Source: Rathayibacter sp. VKM Ac-2804
Lineage (GTDB): Bacteria > Actinomycetota > Actinomycetes > Actinomycetales > Microbacteriaceae
Assembly (NCBI RefSeq): GCF_009866655.1
Contig: NZ_CP047420.1
Coordinates: 3,720,001-3,784,000 of the forward strand
DNA: 64,000 bases
Direction of reading: 5' to 3'
Shown: positions 56,489 through 64,000 of the stretch, piece by piece
How the letters are laid out: every line of letters begins with the position of its first letter
Position numbering within the stretch: the stretch's first letter is position 1
Notes under the pieces: model-generated
The model's database searches: none
What the model was told of the DNA's origin: nothing
What the model saw: only the letters and a program-made list of their open reading frames with translations
Translations under genes and position numbers: made by a program

Positions 56489-57355
56489 TCACTTCGCAGG
56501 TCGCGCTGCCGCTCCGAGGCGATCGGAGAGCTCGCTCGCGGCCTGTGACACGTACATGCCGAGCTTGTCGAGCTGCTCGCCGATGCGCGCTTTCGGGGCG
56601 CTGACGTTGACTGCGGCGACGATGCGACCGGAGTAGTCGTGCACCGGCGCGGAGGCCCCCACCACTCCGCGCTCGAGCTCCTCGTCCAGGGTCGCGTAGC
56701 CCCGCTCCCGGATGCGTGACAGCTCCTGGAGGAGCGACTCGAAGTCGGAGACGATCGCCTTCTCAGCCGGTGGCTCCTCGAGCACCGAGAAGCCCGCTGC
56801 CGCCATCATCGGATCGACCGGGCCGACCACCGGCCGGTCGTGACCGTGCTCGTCGTACCAGGCGCCGAGGGAGGCGCGGTCCCAGTCGCTGATCAGCACC
56901 CGGCCTGACGGCGTGCGCCACGCGGCGGTGATGACGCCCTCCCAGCCGGTGGTCCGCACCTCGTGGGGACTCAGCTCACTGAGGACGGTGAGCACATTGC
57001 CGCCGCGGAGCACGCAGAGGTGCGTGGTCTCGCGGGTCGACCGGGCGATGCGCCGCAGGAGCGGCCGCGACTCGGCGATGAGCGCCGCCTCCAGTGTGCG
57101 GGCGGCGAGGGAGAAGATCCGGCTGCCGAGGCGGTAGTTCAGTGACGTCGGGTCGCGGTCGAGCAGGCCTGCGTCGGCGAGGGTGGCGAGGCTCCTCGAG
57201 ATCACGGCTTTGTCGCGTCCGGTGAGCTGGGCGATCCGCATCACACCCAGGCCGCCGGCCTGCTCGGCCTCCGCACCGCCGAGGAGCTCGAGGATCTCGA
57301 CGTCTCTCGCGAGGCCCGAGGAGTTGCGCCGAGGGGCTGTCGAATCTGCGTCCAT
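56489..57355 (-). CDS. IclR-family transcriptional regulator
   Basis: 288 aa. N-terminal winged HTH (RDVEILELLGGAEAEQAGGLGVMRIAQLTGRDKAVISRSLATLADAGLLDRDPTSLNYRLGSRIFSLAART) and C-terminal IclR ligand domain (TTHLCVLRGGNVLTVLSEL, TPSGRVLISDWD, SRIRERGYATLDEELERGVVGASAPVHDYSGRIVAAVNVSAP). Divergent from the transporter/Fae operon with palindromes in between; likely its regulator, responding to an organic acid from the pathway. GC slightly below neighbours. Confidence 0.93.
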   Translation of the reverse strand: MDADSTAPRRNSSGLARDVEILELLGGAEAEQAGGLGVMRIAQLTGRDKAVISRSLATLADAGLLDRDPTSLNYRLGSRIFSLAARTLEAALIAESRPLLRRIARSTRETTHLCVLRGGNVLTVLSELSPHEVRTTGWEGVITAAWRTPSGRVLISDWDRASLGAWYDEHGHDRPVVGPVDPMMAAAGFSVLEEPPAEKAIVSDFESLLQELSRIRERGYATLDEELERGVVGASAPVHDYSGRIVAAVNVSAPKARIGEQLDKLGMYVSQAASELSDRLGAAARPAK

Positions 57356-57374
57356 CAGGCCACGCTAAACCGCC

Positions 57375-57409
57375 GTTGTCATATCGACAACTGCCATTGT
57401 GTTTATGGC
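57375..57409. promoter_or_regulatory. IclR-type operator palindromes between divergent genes
   Basis: GTTGTC-ATATC-GACAAC (57375-57391) and GCCAT-N7-ATGGC (57393-57409) lie side by side, 20 bases from the IclR start and 70 from the operon start. The AT-rich patch also suits divergent -10 elements. Confidence 0.65.
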
Positions 57410-57479
57410 ACCGCCGTTCGTACTCTTTCGGAGTCGCCACCTCGGCGGCCCCACTCGATGAAGAGAAAGGGAGTCCGCT

Positions 57480-58145
57480 GTGCCTGGACCCGACGTCTCC
57501 GGACTGATCGTCTTCCTCGGCCGCCGCTGGGACGACATCGCCGAGCTGCTCGTCGAGCACGTCCTCGTCGTGGCGATCTCGCTGGCGATCGCACTCGTGC
57601 TGGGGGTGCTGATCGGCCTCCTGGTCTGGGACCGGCCGATCGCCCGCTCGCTCTCGATCACCGCCGCCGGGATCGCGATCACCATCCCGTCGCTCGCCCT
57701 GCTGGCGATCCTGAGCCCGGTGCTCGGCCTCGGCTGGGCACCGACGGTCGTCGCGCTGGTCTTCTACTCGCTGCTGCCGATCATCCGGAACACGGTCGTG
57801 GGCCTGCGCGAGGTGCCGCCGCACGTGCTGGAGGCGGCTCGCGGCATGGGGATGGGACGGGTGCGGGTGCTGCTGACGACGCAGCTGCCGATCGCCTGGC
57901 CGATCATCCTCACTGGGGTGCGGGTCGCTGCGCAGCTCACGATCGGGATCGCGGCGATCGCGGCCTACGTCGCCGGTCCGGGGCTCGGCCAGTACATCTT
58001 CAAGGGACTCTCCTCCCTGGGCTCGAAGAACGCCCTCAACTACGCCCTGACCGGGACCGTCACGGTCGTGATCCTCGCCCTGCTGGTCGACGGCGCCTTC
58101 ATCCTGATCACCCGCTCCACCACCTCGAGAGGACTGCGTGCCTGA
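57480..58145 (+). CDS. Glycine betaine/choline-type ABC permease 1 (OpuB/ProW-like)
   Basis: 221 aa with five to six membrane helices. The central AITIPSLALLAILSPVLGLGWAPTVVALVFYSLLPIIRNTVVGLREVPPHVLEAARGMGMGRVRVLL is the family-specific permease core including the EAA loop. GTG start after AAAGGGAG. First gene of a seven-gene (or longer) co-directional operon; overlaps the ATPase gene by 8 bases. Confidence 0.93.
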   Translation: MPGPDVSGLIVFLGRRWDDIAELLVEHVLVVAISLAIALVLGVLIGLLVWDRPIARSLSITAAGIAITIPSLALLAILSPVLGLGWAPTVVALVFYSLLPIIRNTVVGLREVPPHVLEAARGMGMGRVRVLLTTQLPIAWPIILTGVRVAAQLTIGIAAIAAYVAGPGLGQYIFKGLSSLGSKNALNYALTGTVTVVILALLVDGAFILITRSTTSRGLRA

Positions 58146-59202
58146 CATGAGCACCCCCGAACCCACCGACACCGGCTTCCTCTCGGCCATCTCGCAGCAG
58201 CAGGGCGGCGTCGCCATCGAGCTCGAGGGCGTCACCAAGACGTACCCCGGGCAGAGCGTCTCCGCGGTCGAGGACTTCTCGATGCGGATCGAGCCCGGCG
58301 AGCTGGTGATGTTCGTCGGCCCCAGCGGCTGCGGCAAGACGACCACCATGAAGATGGTCAACCGCATCATCGAGCCGACCAGCGGCGTGATCCGTATCGA
58401 CGGCAAGAACGTGCTGAGCCTCGACCCCGATCAGCTGCGCCGGCACATCGGCTATGTGATCCAGCAGATCGGGCTCTTCCCGCACCTGACGATCGCCGAG
58501 AACATCGCCGTCGTGCCCAAGCTCCTCGGCTGGACGAAGCAGCGGACGGCCGAGCGCGTCGACGAGCTCCTGCGCACGGTGCAGCTCGATCCGGGGCAGT
58601 TCGCACAGCGCTACCCCAAGCAGCTCTCGGGCGGGCAGCAGCAGCGCGCCGGAGTCGCCCGGGCGCTCGCGGCCGACCCGCCGGTGATGCTGATGGACGA
58701 GCCGTTCGGCGCGACCGACCCGATCACCCGCGAGAAGCTGCAGGCGGAGTTCCTGCGGCTGCAGAGCGAGATCGGCAAGACGATCGTCTTCGTCACCCAC
58801 GACTTCGACGAGGCGATCCGGCTCGGCGACAGGATCGCGGTGATGAGCGAGCGCTCGCGGATCGAGCAGTTCGACACTCCCGCGAACATCCTCGCGGCGC
58901 CCGCGAACGACTACGTCGCCTCCTTCATCGGAAGCGGAGCGGCGCTCAAACGGCTGGCGCTCCTCCCGGTCCGCAGCGCCCGCCTGGCCGGCGCCGGCCC
59001 CGCCGGCTCCCCTCGCGTCGCGCTGTCGGCGACGCTCCGCGACGCGCTGGATCTGCTGGTGCTCACCGGCGCCCCCTCGGTCGACGTGGTCGACGCGGGC
59101 GGTGCGGTGCGCGGCTCGCTCGACCACGCGGCGATCTCGGCCGTCCTGACCGGCGACGGCGGCGCGCTGCCGGTCGCGGGCGCCTCCGGACGGATGCTCT
59201 GA
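58138..59202 (+). CDS. Glycine betaine/choline-type ABC transporter ATPase
   Basis: 354 aa. Walker A FVGPSGCGKTTTMKMVNRI, QQIGLFPHLTIAENIAVVPKLLGW, signature QLSGGQQQRAGVARALAADP, Walker B VMLMDEPFGATDPITREKLQ, VTHDFDEAI: the OpuCA/ProV/OsmV type. The C-terminal 90 residues contain a degenerate CBS-like segment (VALSATLRDALDLLVLTGAPSVDVVDAGG), where full members carry two CBS domains for osmotic control. GTG start with AGAGGA 4 bases upstream. Confidence 0.93.
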   Translation: MPDMSTPEPTDTGFLSAISQQQGGVAIELEGVTKTYPGQSVSAVEDFSMRIEPGELVMFVGPSGCGKTTTMKMVNRIIEPTSGVIRIDGKNVLSLDPDQLRRHIGYVIQQIGLFPHLTIAENIAVVPKLLGWTKQRTAERVDELLRTVQLDPGQFAQRYPKQLSGGQQQRAGVARALAADPPVMLMDEPFGATDPITREKLQAEFLRLQSEIGKTIVFVTHDFDEAIRLGDRIAVMSERSRIEQFDTPANILAAPANDYVASFIGSGAALKRLALLPVRSARLAGAGPAGSPRVALSATLRDALDLLVLTGAPSVDVVDAGGAVRGSLDHAAISAVLTGDGGALPVAGASGRML

Positions 59203-59203
59203 G

Positions 59204-59992
59204 ATGGCCGCCACCGATACGGCCGCGCTCGCTCCTGTCGCCGCCGACCCTCTGGTGCGGAGCGGTCGTCCCGGCCGGGTGCTCCGCCGCGTCGCCGCGC
59301 CCGTCGCGGTCGCGGTCGTCCTCGCCGTCACGGTGCTCTGGCTGAGCAGCAGCACGCTCGACTCGATCGAGCAGCGGACGCTGAACCCGGGCTACATCCT
59401 CGCCCGCGTCGGCGAGCACGTGCTGCTCACGGTGACCGCCTCGGCCCTCGTCGCGGTGCTCGCCATCCCGGCCGGCATCCTCGTCTACCGCGCGAAGTCG
59501 CGAGTGTTCCACGGAGTCGTCCTCGGGCTCGCGAACATCGGCCAGGCCACGCCGGCCGTCGGCGTGGTCATCCTGCTCGCGATCGTCTGGCAGACCGGCT
59601 TCACCACGGCGCTCGTCGCGCTCGTCGCCTACTCCTTCCTTCCCGTGCTGCGGAACACGCTGACCGGCCTGGAGCAGGTGGATGCCGGAGTGCGCGAGTC
59701 GGCGCGCGGCATGGGCATGACTCCGAACCAGGTGCTGCGACGGATCGAGCTGCCGCTGGCCTCGCCGGTCATCCTCGCCGGGCTGCGCACCTCGCTCGTG
59801 TTCTGCGTGGGGGTCGCGACCATCGCGACCTTCATCAACGCCGGCGGTCTCGGCGACATGATCATCAACGGCCTGAAGCTGCAGCGCTACCCGGTGCTGC
59901 TCGTGGGCGCCGTACTGGTGGCGTGCATCGCGATCCTCATCGACTGGGCCGCCGGTCTCGTGGAGGACGCCGTCCGACCGCGCGGGCTCTGA
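59204..59992 (+). CDS. Glycine betaine/choline-type ABC permease 2
   Basis: 262 aa, six membrane helices; NIGQATPAVGVVILLAIVWQTGFTTALVALVAYSFLPVLRNTLTGLEQVDAGVRESARGMGMTPNQVLRRIELPLASPVILAGLRTS is the permease core. Together with the first permease forms the channel. ATG one base after the ATPase stop. Confidence 0.93.
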   Translation: MAATDTAALAPVAADPLVRSGRPGRVLRRVAAPVAVAVVLAVTVLWLSSSTLDSIEQRTLNPGYILARVGEHVLLTVTASALVAVLAIPAGILVYRAKSRVFHGVVLGLANIGQATPAVGVVILLAIVWQTGFTTALVALVAYSFLPVLRNTLTGLEQVDAGVRESARGMGMTPNQVLRRIELPLASPVILAGLRTSLVFCVGVATIATFINAGGLGDMIINGLKLQRYPVLLVGAVLVACIAILIDWAAGLVEDAVRPRGL

Positions 59993-60086
59993 CCCGCCGC
60001 GTCACCACGCCCTCCGCTCCGTCCCGCCTCGCTCGACCTCCCTCGACTCAGCCCGCTCCGACCCGCCCACCACAGAAGGAACACTC

Positions 60087-61028
60087 ATGAAGAAACGCAC
60101 CGTCGTCATCGTCGCCGCGGCCGTCTCCGCCCTCACCGTCCTAAGCGGCTGCTCCGGCGGCGGCGGAGGCGCCGCCTCGGGAGGCGCCGGCAACGAGCTC
60201 GAGGGCCTGACCGGCCAGATCGGCTCGAAGGACTTCTCGGAGCAGTACATCCTCGCCCACATCACCACCGACCTCCTCAACGCCCACGGCGCCGACCTCG
60301 AGGCGAACACCAAGCTCGTCGGCTCGGCCAACGTCCGCCAGGCGCTCGAGAACAAGGACTTCGTCGGCTACTGGGAGTACACCGGCACCTCCTGGATCAC
60401 CTACAACGGCAACACCGCGCCGATCCCCGGTGCCGAAGCCCAGTTCGACGCCGTGAAGGAGGCCGACGCCGCCAAGGGCATCGCCTGGCTCGACCCGGCG
60501 CCGCTGAACAACACCTACGCCTTCGCGATCCGCTCCTCCGAGGCGGAGGAGCTCGGCGTGAAGACGCTCAGCGACGTCGCGGAGCTGCCCGCCGACGACC
60601 AGACCTTCTGCATCGAGAGCGAGTTCTCCACGCGCGACGACGGCTGGCCCGGCCTCAAGACGGCCTACGGACTCGACGTCCCGGACTCGAACGTCACCCT
60701 GCTCGACACCGGCGTCATCTACACCGCGACGCAGAAGGGCGACGACTGCAACTTCGGCGAGGTGTTCCAGACCGACGGTCGCATCTCGGCCCTCGACCTC
60801 ACCGTGATGGAGGACGACGAGCAGTTCTTCCCCGTCTACCAGGGCGGCTTCACGCTGCAGCAGTCGGTGCTCGACGAGTACCCGGCGATCGCCGACGTGA
60901 TGGCCGAGGTCTCCCCGCTGCTCACCACCGAGGAGATGCAGAAGCTGAACGCGCAGGTCGACGTCGACGGCGAGGACCCGGAGGACGTCGCGAGCGAGTG
61001 GCTCGAGGACCAGGGGCTCCTCGGATGA
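60087..61028 (+). CDS. Glycine betaine/choline-type substrate-binding lipoprotein (OpuAC domain)
   Basis: 313 aa. Lipobox VLSGC (Cys about 22), Gly/Ser linker, then an OpuAC-type binding domain (IGSKDFSEQYILAHITTDLLNAHGADLEANTKLVGSANVRQALENKDFVGYWEYTGTSWITY). The aromatic residues WEYTG and YW are typical of cages that bind quaternary ammonium groups. Contains one extra Cys pair (FCIES, DDCNFG). Stop overlaps the Fae-like gene start by ATGA, so transport and the enzyme are produced in a fixed ratio. Confidence 0.92.
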   Translation: MKKRTVVIVAAAVSALTVLSGCSGGGGGAASGGAGNELEGLTGQIGSKDFSEQYILAHITTDLLNAHGADLEANTKLVGSANVRQALENKDFVGYWEYTGTSWITYNGNTAPIPGAEAQFDAVKEADAAKGIAWLDPAPLNNTYAFAIRSSEAEELGVKTLSDVAELPADDQTFCIESEFSTRDDGWPGLKTAYGLDVPDSNVTLLDTGVIYTATQKGDDCNFGEVFQTDGRISALDLTVMEDDEQFFPVYQGGFTLQQSVLDEYPAIADVMAEVSPLLTTEEMQKLNAQVDVDGEDPEDVASEWLEDQGLLG

Positions 61029-61549
61029 CCGCCGCTCCGCCCGTCCTGCAGCTCGGCGAGAGCTTCGTCGGCGACGGCGTCGATGCCGCGCACATCAACA
61101 CGGTCTACGGCGCGCGCTCCGGACCGGCCGGCACGGCGTGGGCCACGGCGCTCGCCTCGCCCAGCGCCGGGCACGTGCCCTTCGTCGCCGTGCTGCGCCC
61201 GTCGCTGCCCGTCAAGCCGCTCACCCTCTTCGTCACCAAGGCGGCCCCGGCGAGCGACGCGCACGGCCTGATGATCTGGGGACCCGCCCAGGCCGGCGTC
61301 GCCGCAGGAGTCGCGGACGCCGTCGCCGAGGGCTCGATCGATCCGTCGCTCGTCGACGAGGCGGTCGTCATCGCAGCGGTCTGGGTGAACTCCGGCGCCG
61401 CCGACGCGGACGCCGTGTACCGGAACAACCGCACCGCCACCGCCACCGCACTGCGGAACGGGGCACAGAGCCTGCCCGCGCTGGACGACGTCCTCGCGGC
61501 CCGCTCCGCTCCCGCGAATCCCTTCTACACGGCACCCGCCGCATCCTGA
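61025..61549 (+). CDS. fae: Formaldehyde-activating enzyme (Fae) family protein
   Basis: 174 aa, the full single-domain Fae length. LQLGESFVGDGVDAAHINTVYGARSGPAGTAWATALA aligns with the Fae N-terminus including the proposed catalytic His of the AHI segment; LPVKPLTLFVTK, MIWGPAQAGVAAGVADAVAEG and NPFYTAP at the C-terminus match conserved blocks. In methylotrophs Fae condenses formaldehyde with tetrahydromethanopterin; actinobacteria are not known to make that cofactor, so the acceptor or even the reaction may differ here. Translationally coupled to the binding-protein gene, which is an unexpected partner. Confidence 0.88.
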   Translation: MTAAPPVLQLGESFVGDGVDAAHINTVYGARSGPAGTAWATALASPSAGHVPFVAVLRPSLPVKPLTLFVTKAAPASDAHGLMIWGPAQAGVAAGVADAVAEGSIDPSLVDEAVVIAAVWVNSGAADADAVYRNNRTATATALRNGAQSLPALDDVLAARSAPANPFYTAPAAS

Positions 61550-61566
61550 CAGGAGACCCGATCACT

Positions 61567-62496
61567 ATGGCCCTAGGCACCACCGGGAACCGAGGCACCA
61601 CCCCGACCGTCGGCTTCGTCGGCCTCGGCAACATGGGCTCCGGCATGACCCGGAACCTGCAGCAGGCCGGCTTCCCGCTCGTCGTCACCGACATCCGCCG
61701 CGAATCCGCCGACGAGCTGGTGGCCGGCGGCGCGATCTGGGCCGGCTCGGCCGCGGAGGTCGCGGCCGCCAGCGACCTGGTCATCACCATGCTGCCGACC
61801 CCGCGGCACGTCTCCGACGTCGTCCACGGCTCCGCCGGCATCCTCGCCGGGATCGCCGACGGCGGCACCTGGATCGACATGTCCACCTCGGTGCCGGAGG
61901 TCGCCGACCGGGTCCGGGCCGAGGAGGCGGACCGCGGACTGCGGATCCTGGACGCCCCGGTCAGCGGCATGGCCGTCGGGGCGGCGAGCGGCATGCTGCA
62001 GATCTTCGTCGGCGGCGACGCGGACGACGTCGCTCGCGTGCGGCCCGTGCTCGAGGCGATGGGCGATCCGGAGCGGATCCTGCACGTCGGTGGGCACGGC
62101 ACCGGCTACGCGGTGAAGCTGATGATCAACCAGCTCTGGTTCTCGCATCTGGTCGCCACCGCCGAGGTGCTCGCGATCGGGACGAGAGCGGGCGTCGACC
62201 TGGGCGTTCTGCGGGACTCGCTGATCGCGAGCCCGGCCAACAGCACCTTCGTGGAGCGCGACGTGCTCTCGATCCTGACCGACGGCGACTACGACGAGGG
62301 CTTCGCGATCGCCCTCGCCTGCAAGGATCTCGGCCTCTCGATCGACCTCGCCCGCTCGGTCGGCGTCCCGGCCGAGCTGAGCGGGCTGGTCGAGCAGATC
62401 TACCGCCGCGCTCGAGCCTCCTACGGCGACCGGGCGGGCGAGATGACGCCCTTCCGTCTCTACGAAGACCTCATCGGGCAGGAGCTGCGGCTGTGA
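61567..62496 (+). CDS. NAD(P)-dependent beta-hydroxyacid dehydrogenase (HIBADH family)
   Basis: 309 aa. Rossmann motif VGFVGLGNMGSGMTRNLQQAGF, substrate motif DAPVSGMAVGAASGMLQIFVGG, catalytic Lys in GTGYAVKLMINQLWFSHLVATAEVLAIG. The family includes 3-hydroxyisobutyrate, tartronate-semialdehyde, gamma-hydroxybutyrate and sulfolactaldehyde reductases; I cannot choose between them. ATG preceded by AGGAGACCC. Followed by an aldehyde dehydrogenase, suggesting alcohol to semialdehyde to acid steps. Confidence 0.92.
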   Translation: MALGTTGNRGTTPTVGFVGLGNMGSGMTRNLQQAGFPLVVTDIRRESADELVAGGAIWAGSAAEVAAASDLVITMLPTPRHVSDVVHGSAGILAGIADGGTWIDMSTSVPEVADRVRAEEADRGLRILDAPVSGMAVGAASGMLQIFVGGDADDVARVRPVLEAMGDPERILHVGGHGTGYAVKLMINQLWFSHLVATAEVLAIGTRAGVDLGVLRDSLIASPANSTFVERDVLSILTDGDYDEGFAIALACKDLGLSIDLARSVGVPAELSGLVEQIYRRARASYGDRAGEMTPFRLYEDLIGQELRL

Positions 62497-62558
62497 TCCC
62501 GGCCGGCACCACCCCGAGTCCCGCCACGACGACCACCACGACGATCCAGGAGACCCGC

Positions 62559-64000
62559 ATGACCACCGCCGCCGACGAGGCCGGGCTGCTCGCCCGCGTC
62601 CCCACGCAGCTCCTGCTCGGCTCCGGCTGGAGCGACTCCGCCGACGGCTCCGTCTTCGCGGTGCAGGACCCGGCGACGGGCCGCACGCTCGTCGAGGTCG
62701 CCGACGCCCGGCCCGAGGACGGAGTCCGTGCGCTGGACGCGGCCCACGCCGCCCAGCGCGACTGGGCCGCGACCGCACCGAGGCGGCGGGCGGAGATCCT
62801 CCGCCGCGCCTTCGAGCTGGTCACCGAGCGCACCGAGGACTTCGCGCTGCTGATGACGCTCGAGATGGGCAAGCCGCTCGCGGAGTCCCGCGGCGAGGTC
62901 GCCTACGGGGCGGAGTTCCTGCGCTGGTTCTCTGAGGAGGCCCCGCGCATCTCCGGCCGCTACGCGACGGCGCCCGACGGTGTGAACCGGCTGCTCGTGC
63001 TCAAGCGGCCCGTCGGACCGTGCCTGTTCATCACCCCGTGGAACTTCCCGCTGGCGATGGCGACGCGCAAGATCGCCCCGGCGATCGCGGCCGGCTGCAC
63101 GATGATCCTCAAGCCCGCTGCGCTGACTCCGCTCACCGCGCTGCTGCTGGCCGACGTGCTCCGCGAGGCGGGGCTGCCGGACGGCGTGCTGAGCGTGCTG
63201 CCGACCACGAGCGCCGGAGCGGTGACCGGACCGCTGCTGCGCGACCCGCGGCTGCGCAAGCTCTCCTTCACCGGCTCGACCGAGGTGGGCCGGCGCCTGA
63301 TCGCCGACTCGGCGGAGCAGGTGCTCCGGGTGTCGATGGAGCTCGGCGGCAACGCGCCGTTCCTGGTCTTCGACGACGCGGACCTCGACGCCGCGGTCGC
63401 CGGGGCGGTGCTGGCGAAGATGCGCAACGGCGGCGAGGCCTGCGTGGCCGCCAACCGCTTCCTGGTGCAGCGCGGCATCGCCGAGCGCTTCACCGCGGCC
63501 TTCGTCGAGCGGATGCGCGGCTTCGTCGTCGCCCGCGGCACCGAGCCCGGCTCCACCCTCGGCCCGCTGGTCGACGCCTCGACACGGGACAAGGTGGCCG
63601 GGCTGGTCGCCGGCGCGCTCGAGGACGGCGCCACCCTCGCCCTCGGCGGCGACGCCGTCCCCGGGGCGGGCTACTTCTACGAGCCGACCGTGCTCACCGA
63701 CGTGCCGGCCGATGCGCGGATCCTGGACGAGGAGATCTTCGGCCCCGTCGCTCCGCTCGTCGTCTTCGACACCGAGGAGGAGGCGGTGGCCCTCGCGAAC
63801 GCCACTCCGTTCGGCCTGGTCGCCTTCGCCTTCACGCAGGACCTCGACCGCGGCCTGCGGCTGGCGGAGGGGCTGGAGACCGGGATGCTCGGGCTCAACG
63901 CCGGCGTCGTCTCCAACCCCGCGGCGCCCTTCGGCGGCGTGAAGCAGTCGGGGCTCGGCCGCGAGGGCGGTGCTGAGGGGATCGAGGAGTACCTCGAGAC
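62559..64000 (+). CDS. Succinate-semialdehyde-type aldehyde dehydrogenase, 3' end cut by window
   Basis: 480 codons visible, with no stop before the window end; only a few residues are probably missing. NAD(P)-binding FITPWNFPLAMATRKIAPAIAAGCTMILKPA and FTGSTEVGRRL, general base Glu in SMELGGNAPFLVF, nucleophile Cys in RNGGEACVAANRFLV, and ETGMLGLNAGVVSNPAAPFGGVKQSGLGREGG, typical of the GabD/succinate-semialdehyde branch. ATG at 62559 (AGGAGACCC upstream) preferred; an in-frame GTG at 62493 would overlap the previous stop (GTGA) and add 22 Thr/Pro-rich residues. Confidence 0.92.
   Translation, partial: MTTAADEAGLLARVPTQLLLGSGWSDSADGSVFAVQDPATGRTLVEVADARPEDGVRALDAAHAAQRDWAATAPRRRAEILRRAFELVTERTEDFALLMTLEMGKPLAESRGEVAYGAEFLRWFSEEAPRISGRYATAPDGVNRLLVLKRPVGPCLFITPWNFPLAMATRKIAPAIAAGCTMILKPAALTPLTALLLADVLREAGLPDGVLSVLPTTSAGAVTGPLLRDPRLRKLSFTGSTEVGRRLIADSAEQVLRVSMELGGNAPFLVFDDADLDAAVAGAVLAKMRNGGEACVAANRFLVQRGIAERFTAAFVERMRGFVVARGTEPGSTLGPLVDASTRDKVAGLVAGALEDGATLALGGDAVPGAGYFYEPTVLTDVPADARILDEEIFGPVAPLVVFDTEEEAVALANATPFGLVAFAFTQDLDRGLRLAEGLETGMLGLNAGVVSNPAAPFGGVKQSGLGREGGAEGIEEYLE

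Noticed and set aside
56295..56636. Plus-strand frame beginning at the GTG overlapping the remnant stop
   Set aside because: Runs antisense into the IclR gene and has no recognisable protein character beyond the first residues.

Overview
The window is about 72% GC, densely coded, with many 4-base ATGA/GTGA overlaps, GTG/TTG starts and several apparently leaderless genes. Gene content (a histidine phosphatase/DUF3090/SCO1664 trio, three LacI-type proteins, plant-polysaccharide hydrolases, arabinose and rhamnose catabolism, actinobacterial membrane proteins) points to a high-GC actinobacterium, most likely a plant- or soil-associated member of Microbacteriaceae (Rathayibacter/Curtobacterium/Clavibacter-like). 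The genus is inference. No rRNA, tRNA, transposase, integrase, phage gene or CRISPR array was seen.

Layout. 1-7.5 kb: a minus-strand operon of one small secreted protein and two large secreted multidomain GH43 enzymes (arabinan/xylan side-chain hydrolysis), next to a LacI-type protein with no DNA-binding head. 7.6-14.6 kb: malate dehydrogenase, acyl-CoA oxidase, small membrane protein, RecQ, 2'-5' RNA ligase-like protein. 14.8-20 kb: ABC-2 exporter pair, then histidine phosphatase, DUF3090 and SCO1664-family proteins. 20-24.7 kb: VWA protein with MoxR ATPase, and a sugar-dehydrogenase lipoprotein. 24.8-30.4 kb: NarL-type two-component system divergent from a MacB/FtsX-type ABC pair, then cupin and MBL-fold proteins. 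30.4-34 kb: HTH regulator/MFS pair and an epoxide hydrolase. 34.2-39.6 kb: complete dipeptide/nickel-type ABC importer. 39.8-42.2 kb: LacI regulator divergent from rhamnose isomerase. 42.5-43.9 kb: esterase and a small membrane protein. 44.3-49.8 kb: LacI regulator and araBDA. 50.3-56 kb: PhyH dioxygenase/AraC pair, sugar isomerase/epimerase and GH95 enzyme. 56.5-64 kb: IclR regulator and a divergent operon with a glycine-betaine-type ABC importer, a formaldehyde-activating-enzyme (Fae) homologue, a beta-hydroxyacid dehydrogenase and an aldehyde dehydrogenase cut by the window end.

How the genes work together. The secreted GH43 and GH95 enzymes would release arabinose, xylose, fucose- or galactose-type sugars outside or at the cell envelope. 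araBDA and rhaI take arabinose and rhamnose into central metabolism, each under a LacI-type repressor with a visible palindromic operator just downstream of a -35/-10 promoter. The last operon is the most unusual: its order suggests import of a methylated osmolyte-like compound coupled to formaldehyde handling and stepwise oxidation of the carbon skeleton.

Non-coding DNA is remarkable. At least five families of palindromic intergenic repeats occupy most gaps longer than 200 bases. One, about 129 bp, recurs throughout the window and its stems differ by compensatory changes. Two gene modules (epoxide hydrolase; PhyH/AraC) lie between near-identical direct copies of such repeats. A separate array of three 128-bp tandem units sits directly upstream of the araBDA promoter.
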